The notes under the pieces were generated by a model. The model did no database searches. It was not told where the DNA came from and worked only from the letters and a program-made list of their open reading frames with translations. DNA of 42,581 bases from JAJPKK01 sp035311445 (GTDB lineage Bacteria; Pseudomonadota; Alphaproteobacteria; Rhizobiales; Xanthobacteraceae): assembly GCA_035311445.1 (NCBI GenBank), contig DATGCX010000114.1:1-42581 (forward strand), read 5' to 3'. Within the stretch, counting starts at the first letter, position 1, and each line of letters starts with the position of its first letter. The position numbers and the translations under genes are program-made. Below are positions 1 to 8,718 of the stretch, one piece after another.

Positions 1-55
1 CATGGCCGCATTCGCGGTCCGATCCCTTCTCATTCCTTCGAAAAGAGCACGCCCC

Positions 56-1027
56 ATGCCATCACGCAAATTCACTCGCCACGACCTCCGTGAGGCCGCG
101 GAAAAGTACAAGAACTGGGGCAAATGGGGTCCGAACGATGAAATCGGCACGCTCAACTATACGACCCCGGAGGACATCATCGCGGCCGCGCAACTGGTGC
201 GCAAAGGCAAGGTGATCTCGCTCGCGCTCAACTTCGACCAATTCGGCCCACAGGGCGGCAAGACCAAATATCCGCCCATGGGGCGCATCAATCCGCTGCA
301 CCTGATGCTGCGCACCGGCACCGATGCTTATTCGGGCGTGCTCGACAAGCGCGGCATCCGCGCCTCCGACGACGTGGTGGTGATGCCGCTGCAATCCGGC
401 ACCCAGTGGGATGGCCTCGGCCACATCTTCTACGAAGACAGGATGTGGAACGGTTATGACTGTCGCGAGGTGTCGAGCGCCGGCGCGGCGAAATGCGGTA
501 TCGAGAAAACCAAGAACAAGATGGTCGGCCGCGGCGTGTTCCTCGATGTGCCTCGCGCCATGGGGAAGGAAGGGCTCGACGACGGCTATGCGATCACGTC
601 GGCGGACCTTGAAAAGACCGCCGATGCACAGGGGGTCAAGACCAGGCGCGGCGACTTCGTGATCGTGCGCACAGGTCAGATGGAACGCTGCCAGCGGCTG
701 GGAAGCTGGGACGGCTATCCGGGCGGCGATGCGCCGGGCTTTTCATTCGAGACGCTGGAATGGATTCACAAGAGCGAGATTGCCGCGATTGCGAGCGACA
801 CCTGGGGCTGCGAGGTGCGTCCCAATGAATCCGAGGAAGGCATCAACCAGCCTTGGCACTGGATCACCATCCCGATCATGGGCATCACCATGGGAGAAAT
901 CTTCCAGGTCGCGGAACTTGCCGACGACTGTCGCGCCGACGGGGTCTACGAATTCATGTTCGTAGCCCCCGCCATTCCGATCACCGGCGCGGTGGGATCG
1001 CCGGTCAATCCACTGGCGATCAAGTAG
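56..1027 (+). CDS. Cyclase family protein (PF04199-like metal-dependent hydrolase)
   Basis: The 323-residue product resembles the cyclase/kynurenine-formamidase-like superfamily, whose members hydrolyse amide or lactone bonds using a divalent metal. The core motif SGTQWDGLGH lies at about residues 114-123. It keeps the metal-binding Asp119 and His123, but has Gln where the classical HxGTHxDxPxH motif has its first two His residues, a pattern seen in one branch of the family. The ATG at 56 is preferred because the conserved start MPSRKFTRHDL begins there. The frame is also open to an ATG at position 2, at the window edge, so a longer form cannot be excluded. The substrate is unknown. A decayed copy of its last 60 bases recurs at 1935-1997. 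Confidence 0.82.
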   Translation: MPSRKFTRHDLREAAEKYKNWGKWGPNDEIGTLNYTTPEDIIAAAQLVRKGKVISLALNFDQFGPQGGKTKYPPMGRINPLHLMLRTGTDAYSGVLDKRGIRASDDVVVMPLQSGTQWDGLGHIFYEDRMWNGYDCREVSSAGAAKCGIEKTKNKMVGRGVFLDVPRAMGKEGLDDGYAITSADLEKTADAQGVKTRRGDFVIVRTGQMERCQRLGSWDGYPGGDAPGFSFETLEWIHKSEIAAIASDTWGCEVRPNESEEGINQPWHWITIPIMGITMGEIFQVAELADDCRADGVYEFMFVAPAIPITGAVGSPVNPLAIK

Positions 1028-1309
1028 GGCGTTTGCGCCGCCTCAAAGTTTGGGTGGTTGCACTGCCGGACCCGACTTGCTCCCCGGCAGTTCCCTGAAC
1101 GCCACTCTGATCCGGACTGACAACTCCATTTTCAGTCAAGATCTGTCCATTCGGCATCACGGCAGGACCGGACTTGTTTCCGGGTAGCCCCGGCACTCCG
1201 GCGCCGCTGTTTACGGGTTGCTTACTGGTACCGGTGCTCTGGGTGTTCTGCGCTAACGCCGCAGGCACAAAGAGCATGGCACCAGCACAATTGAAAGGAA
1301 TTCTCGCAT
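1020..1309 (-). pseudogene. Small secreted protein with frameshifted signal peptide
   Basis: An ATG at 1309 with a good ribosome binding site (AAGGAAAG about five bases upstream) begins MREFLSIVLV and runs into a stop after 18 codons. A second frame, from an ATG at 1277, reads MLFVPAALAQN and continues to the stop at 1020. Joined, the two halves make a normal Sec signal peptide with cleavage after ALA, followed by a short mature region rich in Pro, Gly, Ser and Gln (PGLPGNKSGPAV). One base appears to be missing between 1309 and 1277. Either the gene is broken or the sequence has an error here. The 3' end overlaps the cyclase gene by 8 bases on the opposite strand. Function is unknown; the family looks like a small exported protein. 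Confidence 0.55.
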
Positions 1310-1346
1310 GGACTTTCCTTCATGTCCTTGAAGCGGTTGCGACCAA

Positions 1347-1384
1347 TGGTCGTTCGCTGGTCGTCTGGTCGTTCGCTGGTCGTC
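1347..1384. repeat. 19-bp perfect tandem duplication
   Basis: The 19-base unit TGGTCGTTCGCTGGTCGTC occurs twice without interruption. It lies just upstream of the frameshifted secreted-protein gene, on its promoter side. The unit itself contains the word TGGTCGT twice, so slippage is a likely origin. Confidence 0.9.
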
Positions 1385-1575
1385 CTCAGACCGCACCCTT
1401 CGTAGCGTAAACAACAGTTTGTCGGAGGAGGTTCCTGCGGGCCGAAAAAGCAAGCTCACTGTCCCCTTCACAAAGCTCCAGGGCCTACACAAGTAGGCTG
1501 AGTGCTGCGTGAGACGGGCCGCTGTGGTGATGCAAGGTACCGCAGCGGAAAGAAGGTTAGACGAAGGCCGGAGCC

Positions 1576-1920
1576 ATGGAACTCGTATCGGCAGTCGCCG
1601 AAATCATCCGCGACCTTCTCATCTTTGTCGTCGTGATGACGGCATTGCTTATCATCCTCGTCGTGGTGGTCTCGAAGATGCCCGACACCAATCCGCTCAA
1701 GCGCCTGCTTACGGCCTTGACCTATCGGGTCGGGGCGACCGTGGCAGCAGGCGCCGTCGCCATCCCGATCGAGCCGATCCCCGGCATCGATGCATTGTAC
1801 GATGTCGCAGTCCCGATTCTGCTGATCTGGTATTGGTTCACATTCTTCCGGGACGCCGGTCGCGCGATGTCCAATACATCGCCGCCGAGTCAGCCGCGGA
1901 TCGGCCATAACCGCCGATGA
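1576..1920 (+). CDS. Small two-helix membrane protein of unknown function
   Basis: The 114-residue product has a strongly hydrophobic helix at about residues 12-34 and a second hydrophobic stretch at about residues 55-90 containing AIPIEPIPGIDALYD, which ends in an aromatic segment (LLIWYWFTFF). The C-terminus is short, polar and basic. I do not recognise a named family. The layout suggests an inner-membrane protein. A GGAG lies just before the ATG at 1576 and an AAGG a little further upstream. The gene stands alone, between the frameshifted secreted-protein gene and the decayed cyclase 3' copy. It lies inside the segment bounded by the two similar cyclase 3' ends. Confidence 0.6.
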   Translation: MELVSAVAEIIRDLLIFVVVMTALLIILVVVVSKMPDTNPLKRLLTALTYRVGATVAAGAVAIPIEPIPGIDALYDVAVPILLIWYWFTFFRDAGRAMSNTSPPSQPRIGHNRR

Positions 1921-1934
1921 CGCGGGCTGCGACT

Positions 1935-1997
1935 CCCGCCATTCCGATCACCGGCGCGGTGGCGATAGCCGGTCAATCTGCTAGCGATCAAATAGGG
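1935..1997 (+). pseudogene. Decayed duplicate of the cyclase gene 3' end
   Basis: This segment matches 968-1029, the last codons and stop of the cyclase gene. The first 28 bases are identical. The rest differs at about six positions and one single-base indel, which throws the frame. No other part of a cyclase gene is visible upstream of it. It could be the scar of a second tandem cyclase gene. It could also be the distal copy of a 3'-end target site, duplicated when the roughly 0.9-kb segment between the copies was inserted. Confidence 0.75.
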
Positions 1998-1998
1998 G

Positions 1999-2154
1999 CT
2001 ACTTGCCCTTGAAATACCGCAGATCGGGCGGTGGCTGGTTGGCCTTGGTCGGTATCAGGAAGCCAACTAGCTCATGGCATGTAGCCTCCAGCGTGATGGC
2101 CGCACGATCACCGTCGAGGCAGCTGACGTTTACCTCTGCGCGGATTACGTGCAT
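1999..2154 (-). CDS. Possible small ORF, unknown
   Basis: A minus-strand frame from an ATG at 2154 encodes 51 residues ending in PPPDLRYFKGK. A longer form could start at a GTG at 2196. The composition is compatible with a protein. No family is recognised, no clear ribosome binding site is seen, and it sits in a 290-base interval that also holds the decayed cyclase fragment. It may be a chance ORF or the tail of a lost gene. Confidence 0.22.
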   Translation of the reverse strand: MHVIRAEVNVSCLDGDRAAITLEATCHELVGFLIPTKANQPPPDLRYFKGK

Positions 2155-2210
2155 AACCGGGTGATGGTGTAAGCCGCGAGCAGCAGTTACCCTCACGGGA
2201 GGAGGGGGCC

Positions 2211-3476
2211 ATGACAGATCCGGACGTCAACCGCGCGCGCAAGTTCATTGCAGGCGAGGCATTGTCGTTCGTCGACGCGAACGCGCTCTGGAAGCGATTG
2301 AAGACGGACGATCAGCTGTCTCTCGCAAGGCTTGTGCTACGCCAGATGCGCGTGAGGCCCGACCGCGTCATCGGTGGCGTGCCGAACGACGCCAAGACCA
2401 GGACCAAGCTCTGCGGCGAGGAAGCGCTGCTCATGAGCAAGGACCCCGAGCTCAACATGGCGACGCGTCATGACGATGCCCTCAAGCTGCTGCGCCAGGG
2501 GTGCCTGTTCATCGACGATGAGACCCTGACGGGCGACGGGGACACGTTCGGCATCGCGGGCGGCATCTGCAAGCGGCGGTGGAACGATCTCGGCCAGTTG
2601 GACGACCTGCTCAAGGCGGCGAAATTCTATGAGCGAGGAACGACATGGTACGGGACACCCGATAACCGGTTCGGCGACGATGCCTATCCGCACATCAATG
2701 CCGCGTTCGTCGAGGATCTGCTGGCGGCGGCGGGCGACGATCCGGTTAACCGACGCGCACGCGCCGTGCAGATGCGCAAAAACATTCTCGAGAAGCTGAA
2801 GGTCACCTTTCGGGCCGCGAGCGAATGGAAGGAGATGATCCGTCTCGCGAGCGCCATGCCGGAGCCGCTGCGGCGCTCGACGCTCGTCCAGGAGCAACTC
2901 AGCTTCGCTCTCAACCGCGCCGGCGACGGCGAAAAGGCTGAGCAGGTGCTGCTCGACCTGATCCGCACACGCGGACCGAGCAGCGAGACCTACGGTCTGC
3001 TCGGGCGCGTCTACAAGGATCGCTGGGACGCTGCGGTGAAACAGGGCGACAAGATACTCGCGCGTGGCCTGCTGGATAAGGCGATCGAGGCCTATCTCAA
3101 AGGGTTCGAGACCGATTGGCGGGACGCTTTCCCTGGAATTAATGCGGCGACGCTGATGACCGTGCGGACGCCGCCCGACGGGCGGCTCGCACAGATCCTG
3201 CCGGTCGTGCGCTACGCGGTCGAGCGCAAGATCGCTGCAGGCAAGCCGGATTACTGGGACCACGCGACCATGCTCGAACTCGCCGTGCTCGCGAAGGACG
3301 AGAACGCCGCGATGGATGCCCTCGTCAAGGCGGTAGCGGCCATCCGCGAGACCTGGGAGCCCGAGACGACCGCGCGCAACCTGCGGCTCATTCACGAGGC
3401 GCGCGAAGCGCGTGGCGAGGTGACGCCGTGGGCGACAGAGATCGAGGAAGAGCTCAAGCGCAAGGCGAAGGGGTGA
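2211..3476 (+). CDS. DUF4071 / TPR-like (TRAFs-binding-like) protein
   Basis: The 421-residue soluble protein has no signal peptide. It is built of helical pairs, with a repeat-like C-terminal half (for example GLLGRVYKDRW near residue 263, then KAIEAYLKGFETDWRDAFPGINAATLM). This matches my memory of the DUF4071 family, also called MAP3K TRAFs-binding domain, a TPR-like scaffold found in bacterial multi-domain proteins next to TIR, CHAT or kinase modules. Here it stands alone. A strong Shine-Dalgarno run (GGGAGGAGGGGG) ends two bases before the ATG at 2211. Its role is unknown; a protein-interaction or stress-signalling role is inference. Confidence 0.65.
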   Translation: MTDPDVNRARKFIAGEALSFVDANALWKRLKTDDQLSLARLVLRQMRVRPDRVIGGVPNDAKTRTKLCGEEALLMSKDPELNMATRHDDALKLLRQGCLFIDDETLTGDGDTFGIAGGICKRRWNDLGQLDDLLKAAKFYERGTTWYGTPDNRFGDDAYPHINAAFVEDLLAAAGDDPVNRRARAVQMRKNILEKLKVTFRAASEWKEMIRLASAMPEPLRRSTLVQEQLSFALNRAGDGEKAEQVLLDLIRTRGPSSETYGLLGRVYKDRWDAAVKQGDKILARGLLDKAIEAYLKGFETDWRDAFPGINAATLMTVRTPPDGRLAQILPVVRYAVERKIAAGKPDYWDHATMLELAVLAKDENAAMDALVKAVAAIRETWEPETTARNLRLIHEAREARGEVTPWATEIEEELKRKAKG

Positions 3477-3546
3477 GGGTGTTAGCGGGAACGGCGCCTC
3501 ACTCGCTCGGGCCGTGCGCCACATTCGACAAATCCTGGATGGCTGG

Positions 3547-3569
3547 CGCTCAGGATCGGCCGATCAGCG
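3547..3569. terminator. Palindrome between convergent genes, possible terminator
   Basis: GATCGGCCGATC at 3554-3565 is a perfect palindrome flanked by CGCT and AGCG, giving a longer imperfect stem. It lies between the convergent stops at 3476 and 3575. No T-tract follows on either strand, so termination is only a possibility. Confidence 0.25.
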
Positions 3570-3574
3570 TGCGA

Positions 3575-5011
3575 TCACCCCGCATTTGCCGCTACCGTAG
3601 GCGGCCAGCCGCCGCCGAGTGCCTGGAACAGGCCAACGACCGCCAGCAGGCGGGCGAGCTGCACCTGGATCAACTGGTCTTCCGCGGTAAACAGCGTCTG
3701 TTCGACCTGCAGCAACGTCACCATGTTGACGGTGCCGGAATTCATCTGCTGTTCCGACAGGTCGAAGGCGCGACGTGACGCTTTCACTACGTTTTCCTGA
3801 ATGCGTTCCTGCGCCGTGGTCTGCTGCACCGCGATGAGCGCCTGTTCCACATTGGAAAAACCCGAGAGCACGGCCTTGCGATAATTATGCAGAAACTGCG
3901 ACTGCAGGCCCTTCTGCAATTCGAATTGGCCCAAGAGAGTGCCGCCATCAAATAACGGCTGTGTAAGGCTCGCGGTCGCCGTATAGAACCACGCGCCTGG
4001 CCCGAACAGATTGCGCAACACGGAGCTTTCAAAACCCAGTTGCCCGGTCAATTGAATGGTCGGAAAGAAGGCGGCGCGGGCGGACTCGACGCTGTAACCG
4101 GCGGATTTAAGTTGCGCTTCGGCTTGGCGTATATCGGGTCGTCGGTTGAGGAGCTCCGACGGCAGGCCCGGCGTAACGCGCGGCACGGCAATCGCCTTCA
4201 GGCTGCTGCCGCGCGGGTTGAAGCGCTCCGGCGGCTTGCCGATGAGGACTGCGAGCGCCGCGATATTCTGGCGCAGCGTTTCCTCAAGCGGCGGGATCGT
4301 GGCTCGTACCGTTTCGACCAGACTCTCCTGCTGGGCGACGTTGAGGTCCGAGGCAGTGCCTGCCTCGAACTGCTGTTTGATCAGAAACAGGATCCGGCTT
4401 GAATCAGCCAGATTGCGACGGGCAAGGCGCAAGCGATCCTGAGCCGCCACGATCTGGAAGTAGGTGTCCGCGACAGTGGTGATTGCGGTGAGCGTCACGA
4501 CCTCACCGTTGTAGCGGCTTGCGACCGCCGTCTCGGCAGCGGCGTTCAACGCCGCCCGGTTCTTGCCCCAGAAATCGATGATGTAGCTCGCGCTCAGCGA
4601 TGTTGAGTAGAGCCTTGAAAAGGGTGAACCTCCTCCTCCTCTGCTCGCAGTCCCACCAGTCCCCCCAACCTGTTCCGAGGCCTTTGAGGCCGTGTCGTTT
4701 GCATTGTAGTCGATGGTTGGCAGCAGCGGAGCGCCCGCAATCCGCACCTGGGCGTCCGCCTGAACGATCTGGGCGATCGCGATCGCGATGTCGAAATTGG
4801 CCGTGATGCCTTGTTCCATCAGCGAGGTCAGCTCGCGGGAGCGGAAGCTTCGCCACCAATCGAGCGCGGGCGTTGCGGCTTCGGCCGGGCCGTGCGCAGT
4901 CTTGTAGGAGTCCGGAATGTCGAGCGCGAGTTCCGGCTTGTCGATCTCAAGGCAGCCCGATGCGACCATCATAAGGCCGAGTGCTCCAGCGGTTCGGGCA
5001 AGGCGAGTCAT
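3575..5011 (-). CDS. OprM/NodT-type outer-membrane efflux lipoprotein
   Basis: The 478-residue product is an outer-membrane factor of RND pumps: a trimeric channel anchored by a lipid. Its N-terminus is MTRLARTAGALGLMMVASGC, a lipoprotein signal with the lipobox VASGC. The body shows the two repeated coiled-coil regions of the family, with landmarks such as LLNRRPDIRQAEAQL and the C-terminal GTVNMVTLLQVEQTLF. The start at 5011 is chosen because it gives a clean lipoprotein signal; an in-frame ATG at 5062 would add 17 basic residues. It is the last gene of the mdtABC-like cluster, about 416 bases after the second permease, and probably supplies that pump with its exit duct. No function for the specific substrate can be read. 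Confidence 0.88.
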   Translation of the reverse strand: MTRLARTAGALGLMMVASGCLEIDKPELALDIPDSYKTAHGPAEAATPALDWWRSFRSRELTSLMEQGITANFDIAIAIAQIVQADAQVRIAGAPLLPTIDYNANDTASKASEQVGGTGGTASRGGGGSPFSRLYSTSLSASYIIDFWGKNRAALNAAAETAVASRYNGEVVTLTAITTVADTYFQIVAAQDRLRLARRNLADSSRILFLIKQQFEAGTASDLNVAQQESLVETVRATIPPLEETLRQNIAALAVLIGKPPERFNPRGSSLKAIAVPRVTPGLPSELLNRRPDIRQAEAQLKSAGYSVESARAAFFPTIQLTGQLGFESSVLRNLFGPGAWFYTATASLTQPLFDGGTLLGQFELQKGLQSQFLHNYRKAVLSGFSNVEQALIAVQQTTAQERIQENVVKASRRAFDLSEQQMNSGTVNMVTLLQVEQTLFTAEDQLIQVQLARLLAVVGLFQALGGGWPPTVAANAG

Positions 5012-5301
5012 CGCGCCATTTCGCGCGCCCCGTCGACTGGCTGCCCGTTGATGCTGACGCATGCGACCCGTCTCCTACCTGACAGACGGTCGACTCGGCA
5101 GCGCGAAGCGACGTCCGTTTTTCGCCACAGTAATTCCGGATTTCATCGCCCGAATCGTAGCTTAGACGCTTTCGGATGGCAGCACAGCCGGGCCGGAAAC
5201 CCAACCGTATCAAGCCTTGATCTTTCGGTTTTCAACAGCCGTCGGCGATGCGAGGAGTGGGCCTCGCCACGCCTCCGGGAAGGGCAGGGGGCCTTTCTTC
5301 T

Positions 5302-5372
5302 CCCTCCCCGACTTCGGGGAGGGCAGGGGTGGGGTTCCTTCCACGGCACGAGCGCGCCTGTGAACCCCACCC
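5302..5372. repeat. REP-like palindromic element between mdtC and the OprM gene
   Basis: Two nested structures lie in the 416-base interval 5012-5427. One is a 9-bp stem with a 4-base loop (CCCTCCCCG / CGGGGAGGG, 5302-5323). The other is a perfect 11-bp inverted repeat (GGGTGGGGTTC 5327-5337 with GAACCCCACCC 5362-5372). The words resemble dispersed GC-rich repeats of rhizobial genomes. There is no T-tract, so it is not a clear terminator. It may lower or stabilise the downstream part of the operon transcript. No gene is seen in this interval. Confidence 0.7.
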
Positions 5373-5427
5373 GGCGCTTCGCACCACCCTCCACGAAGAC
5401 GGACCGAAGACGGGGAGGGACACACCA

Positions 5428-8400
5428 TCACTCTCCCGGGACCAGCGGCACGTGCGGCAGGTCGCCGGTGGGGTGTCGGCCGCGACGGGCGCGCACCCAC
5501 AGGCTGAAACGGTCGAGGTAGAGGTAGATGACCGGCGTGGTGTAGAGCGTAAGTATCTGGCTCAGGATCAGCCCACCCACGATGGCGATACCTAGCGGCC
5601 GGCGCAGTTCGCTGCCGTCGCCGAGACCGATCGCGAGCGGCAGGGCGCCGAACAGCGCTGCGCTCGTGGTCATCATGATGGGACGGAAGCGCAACAGACA
5701 GGCTTCATAGATCGCCTGTTGCGACGTGAGGCCCTTGGTGCGCTCGGCGTAGAGCGCGAAGTCGATCATCATGATGGCGTTCTTCTTGACCAGGCCGATC
5801 AGCAGGATCACGCCGAAAAACCCCATGATGCTGAACTCGGTGTTGAAAAGCATCAGCGCCAGCACCGCGCCAACGCCGGCGGACGGCAGGGTCGACAGGA
5901 TGGTGATCGGATGGATGTAACTTTCATAGAGAACACCGAGCACGATATAGATGGCGACCAGCGCGGCAAGAATGAGCCATGGCTGGTTGCGCAGCGACTG
6001 CTCGAAGGCACGCGCGGTGCCCTGGAATGTGCCGTGAATGCTCGCTGGCACACCAAGGCGGGTCATGACTTCATTGACAGCGGCGACCGCATCGCTGAGC
6101 GAGGCGCCCGGTGCCAGGTTGAACGAGATGGTGGACGATACAAAGAGGCCCTGGTGATTGACCGCAAGCGGGATATTGCCCGGGCCGAAATGGGTAACGG
6201 TGCTCAGGGGAATCATCGTTTCGGCGGCCGTGCTGACGGCGGAGCCGGTCGACGCCGCGCCTTTGCCGGTATTGCCGATGGAATTGAGCGCGAGATTGCG
6301 AGCTTCATCGGCCGCGATGGTTGAACTGGTCGACGTCGTCTTCGGTCCGCTTACGGTGCCGGCGACGGCATTGGTCGCCTGGGTTCCGCCGACCCCGCCG
6401 CCTGACCTACTGACATAGATATCCTTGAGCGTGTCCGGGTTCTGCCAATATTTCGGCGCCACCTCCATGACCACGTGATACTGATTGCGGTCGTTGTAGA
6501 TGGTCGACACTTGGCGCTGGCCGAACGCATCATAGAGCGTGTTGTCGATCTGGGCGACCGTGATCCCAAGTCGCGCCGCAGTTTCGCGATCGATGGTGAT
6601 GTCGGTCTCAAGCCCTCGGTTCTGCTGATCGCTGTTGACGTCGGTGAGCTGCGGCACTCTTTGCAGCTCGGCGAGAATCTTCGGCGCCCAGTTGTAGAGT
6701 TCCTCGACCGTGTCGGCTTGCAACGAAAACTGATATTGGGCATTGGCGGCGCGACCGCCAACCCGGATATCCTGAACTGCCTGCAGGAACAACGTTGCTC
6801 CCGGAACCACTGCGAGCTCGCCGCGCAATCGCCGGATCACCTGGTCGGCCGATATCTTGCGCTCGCTCAGCGGCTTGAGCGACATGAAGACGAAGCCGCC
6901 ATTGGTCTGTCCGCCGCCCGTAAAGCCCACCACGGTATCGACCGCCGGATCCTTCTGGATGATCGAGATGAATTGCTGCAGCTTCTGCCGCATCAGCTGG
7001 AACGAAATGCTCTGGTCGGCCTGGATGGCGCCGGTGATCCGACCCGTATCCTGTTGCGGGAAGAACCCCTTCGGAACGATCGTGTACAGATAGAAATTGG
7101 TCACCACGGTCGCGAGCAGGATCGCCACGATAAGGCGCGGGTGATCGAGTGCCCAGGTGAGCGTGCGCCGGTAGCCGCGCGACATGAGGTCGAAGAATCG
7201 CTCGGTCACGCGAGGGAAGAGGCCCTGCTGCCCGGGCCGCGTCCGCTTAAGCAGCAGCGCGCACATCATCGGGGTGGTCGCCAGCGAGACGGCGAGCGAC
7301 ACCATGATCGCCACCGATAGAGTCATGGCGAATTCGCGAAACAGGCGGCCCACTATGCCGCCCATCAGCAGAATCGGAATGAACACTGCGATCAGCGAGG
7401 TGCTCATCGAGATCACCGTGAACGACACTTCGCCGGCGCCCCTGATGGCGGCCTCGATGCGCGGGACGCCAGCCTCGATGTGGCGGGAGATGTTTTCCAG
7501 TACCACGATGGCGTCGTCCACCACGAACCCTGTCGCCACCGTGAGTGCCATCAGCGACAGGTTGTCGAGGCTGTAGCCGAGCAGGTACATGGCCCCGAAG
7601 GTGCCGATCAGCGACACCGGCACCGCGACACTCGGCACCAGCGTCGCGCGCCCGCTGCGCAGGAACAGGAACACTACCAGGATGACCAGAATCACCGAGA
7701 TAGCCAGTGTGCGCTCGACGTCCTTGAGCGACGCTCGGATGGTGGTCGAACGGTCAACCGCCGCGGTCAGGTCTATCGCCGGCGAGATCGCAGCCTGCAG
7801 CTCCGGCAGCAGGGCATAAACGCGGTCGACCGTGTCGATGATATTGGCGCCCGGCGCGCGATAGAGGATGACGAGCACCGATGGTTTGCCGTTGGCGAGG
7901 CCCGCGTTGCGAATATTTTCCGTCTGGTCGAGGACGTCGCCAACGTCGGTCAGGCGCACCGGCGCGCCATTACGATACGCGATGATCAGCGACTTGTATT
8001 CGGCTGCAACAGTCGCCTGGTCGTTGTTGTAGATCTGAAAGTGCCGGTCGCCGGTCTCGATCGCGCCCTTCGGGCTATGCGCATTGGCGGACGCGAGGGC
8101 GGCGCGGACGTCCTCGAGCCCGATGCGGTATTTGAACAGCGCCGATGGATTGAGCTCAACTCGCACCGCCGGGAGCGAGCTGCCGCCGACCGTGACCTCG
8201 CCAATCCCTTCGACCTGAGACAGCTTCTGCGACAGTACGGTCGAGGCTGCATCGTAAAGCTCGCCTTGTCGCACGGTATCGGAAGTCAGCGCCAGGATGA
8301 GGATCGGGGCATCCGCGGGATTGACTTTTCGATAAGTCGGATTCGTCCGCAGGCTCGCAGGCAGATCGACCCGCGCCGCGTTGATGGCCGCCTGCACGTC

Positions 8401-8718
8401 GCGCGCGGCGCCGTTGATGTCGCGATTGAGGCCGAACTGCAGGGTGATGCGCGTCGCACCGACGGTGCTCTGCGAAGTCATCTCCGTGACGTCGGCGATC
8501 TGGCCGAGATGGCGTTCCAGCGGCGTTGCAACCGTCGTGGCAACCACCTCGGGGCTGGCGCCGGGAAGCTGTGCCCGCACGGAGATGGTCGCAAAATCAA
8601 CTTGAGGCAGCGGCGACACCGGAAGTTGAAAGAACGCCACCGCGCCGGCCGCCGCGACCCCGAAGGTGAGGAGGATGGTGGCGACCGGCCGCTTGATGAA
8701 CACCGATGACGGGCTCAT
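5428..8718 (-). CDS. mdtC: RND efflux permease, MdtC-type
   Basis: The 1096-residue inner-membrane proton/drug antiporter begins MSPSSVFIKRPVATILLTFG, the typical start of the MdtB/MdtC branch of the HAE1 RND family. Landmarks are the first helix, the periplasmic PLPQVDFATI segment, and TM4 with the proton-relay pair in TGFVVDDAIVVLENISRH. The late GLVKKNAIMMIDFAL and LRFRPIMMTTSAALFGALPL motifs follow. Start 8718 is set by homology and by the ATGA overlap with the upstream permease stop, which suggests translational coupling; the open frame continues upstream but reads Arg/Pro-rich nonsense. The protein is about 70 residues longer than the Escherichia coli MdtC that I remember. The cause is a Ser/Thr/Gly-rich insert at about residues 770-840, between DIYVS and MIPLSTV. 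Confidence 0.93.
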   Translation of the reverse strand: MSPSSVFIKRPVATILLTFGVAAAGAVAFFQLPVSPLPQVDFATISVRAQLPGASPEVVATTVATPLERHLGQIADVTEMTSQSTVGATRITLQFGLNRDINGAARDVQAAINAARVDLPASLRTNPTYRKVNPADAPILILALTSDTVRQGELYDAASTVLSQKLSQVEGIGEVTVGGSSLPAVRVELNPSALFKYRIGLEDVRAALASANAHSPKGAIETGDRHFQIYNNDQATVAAEYKSLIIAYRNGAPVRLTDVGDVLDQTENIRNAGLANGKPSVLVILYRAPGANIIDTVDRVYALLPELQAAISPAIDLTAAVDRSTTIRASLKDVERTLAISVILVILVVFLFLRSGRATLVPSVAVPVSLIGTFGAMYLLGYSLDNLSLMALTVATGFVVDDAIVVLENISRHIEAGVPRIEAAIRGAGEVSFTVISMSTSLIAVFIPILLMGGIVGRLFREFAMTLSVAIMVSLAVSLATTPMMCALLLKRTRPGQQGLFPRVTERFFDLMSRGYRRTLTWALDHPRLIVAILLATVVTNFYLYTIVPKGFFPQQDTGRITGAIQADQSISFQLMRQKLQQFISIIQKDPAVDTVVGFTGGGQTNGGFVFMSLKPLSERKISADQVIRRLRGELAVVPGATLFLQAVQDIRVGGRAANAQYQFSLQADTVEELYNWAPKILAELQRVPQLTDVNSDQQNRGLETDITIDRETAARLGITVAQIDNTLYDAFGQRQVSTIYNDRNQYHVVMEVAPKYWQNPDTLKDIYVSRSGGGVGGTQATNAVAGTVSGPKTTSTSSTIAADEARNLALNSIGNTGKGAASTGSAVSTAAETMIPLSTVTHFGPGNIPLAVNHQGLFVSSTISFNLAPGASLSDAVAAVNEVMTRLGVPASIHGTFQGTARAFEQSLRNQPWLILAALVAIYIVLGVLYESYIHPITILSTLPSAGVGAVLALMLFNTEFSIMGFFGVILLIGLVKKNAIMMIDFALYAERTKGLTSQQAIYEACLLRFRPIMMTTSAALFGALPLAIGLGDGSELRRPLGIAIVGGLILSQILTLYTTPVIYLYLDRFSLWVRARRGRHPTGDLPHVPLVPGE

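Noticed and set aside
1..55. ATG at position 2 as the cyclase start
   Set aside because: It sits at the window edge, and the first 18 residues do not look like the family; the ATG at 56 fits better.
7480..8709. 409-residue plus-strand frame
   Set aside because: Shadow of mdtC; same signature of His/Arg/Gln-rich nonsense.
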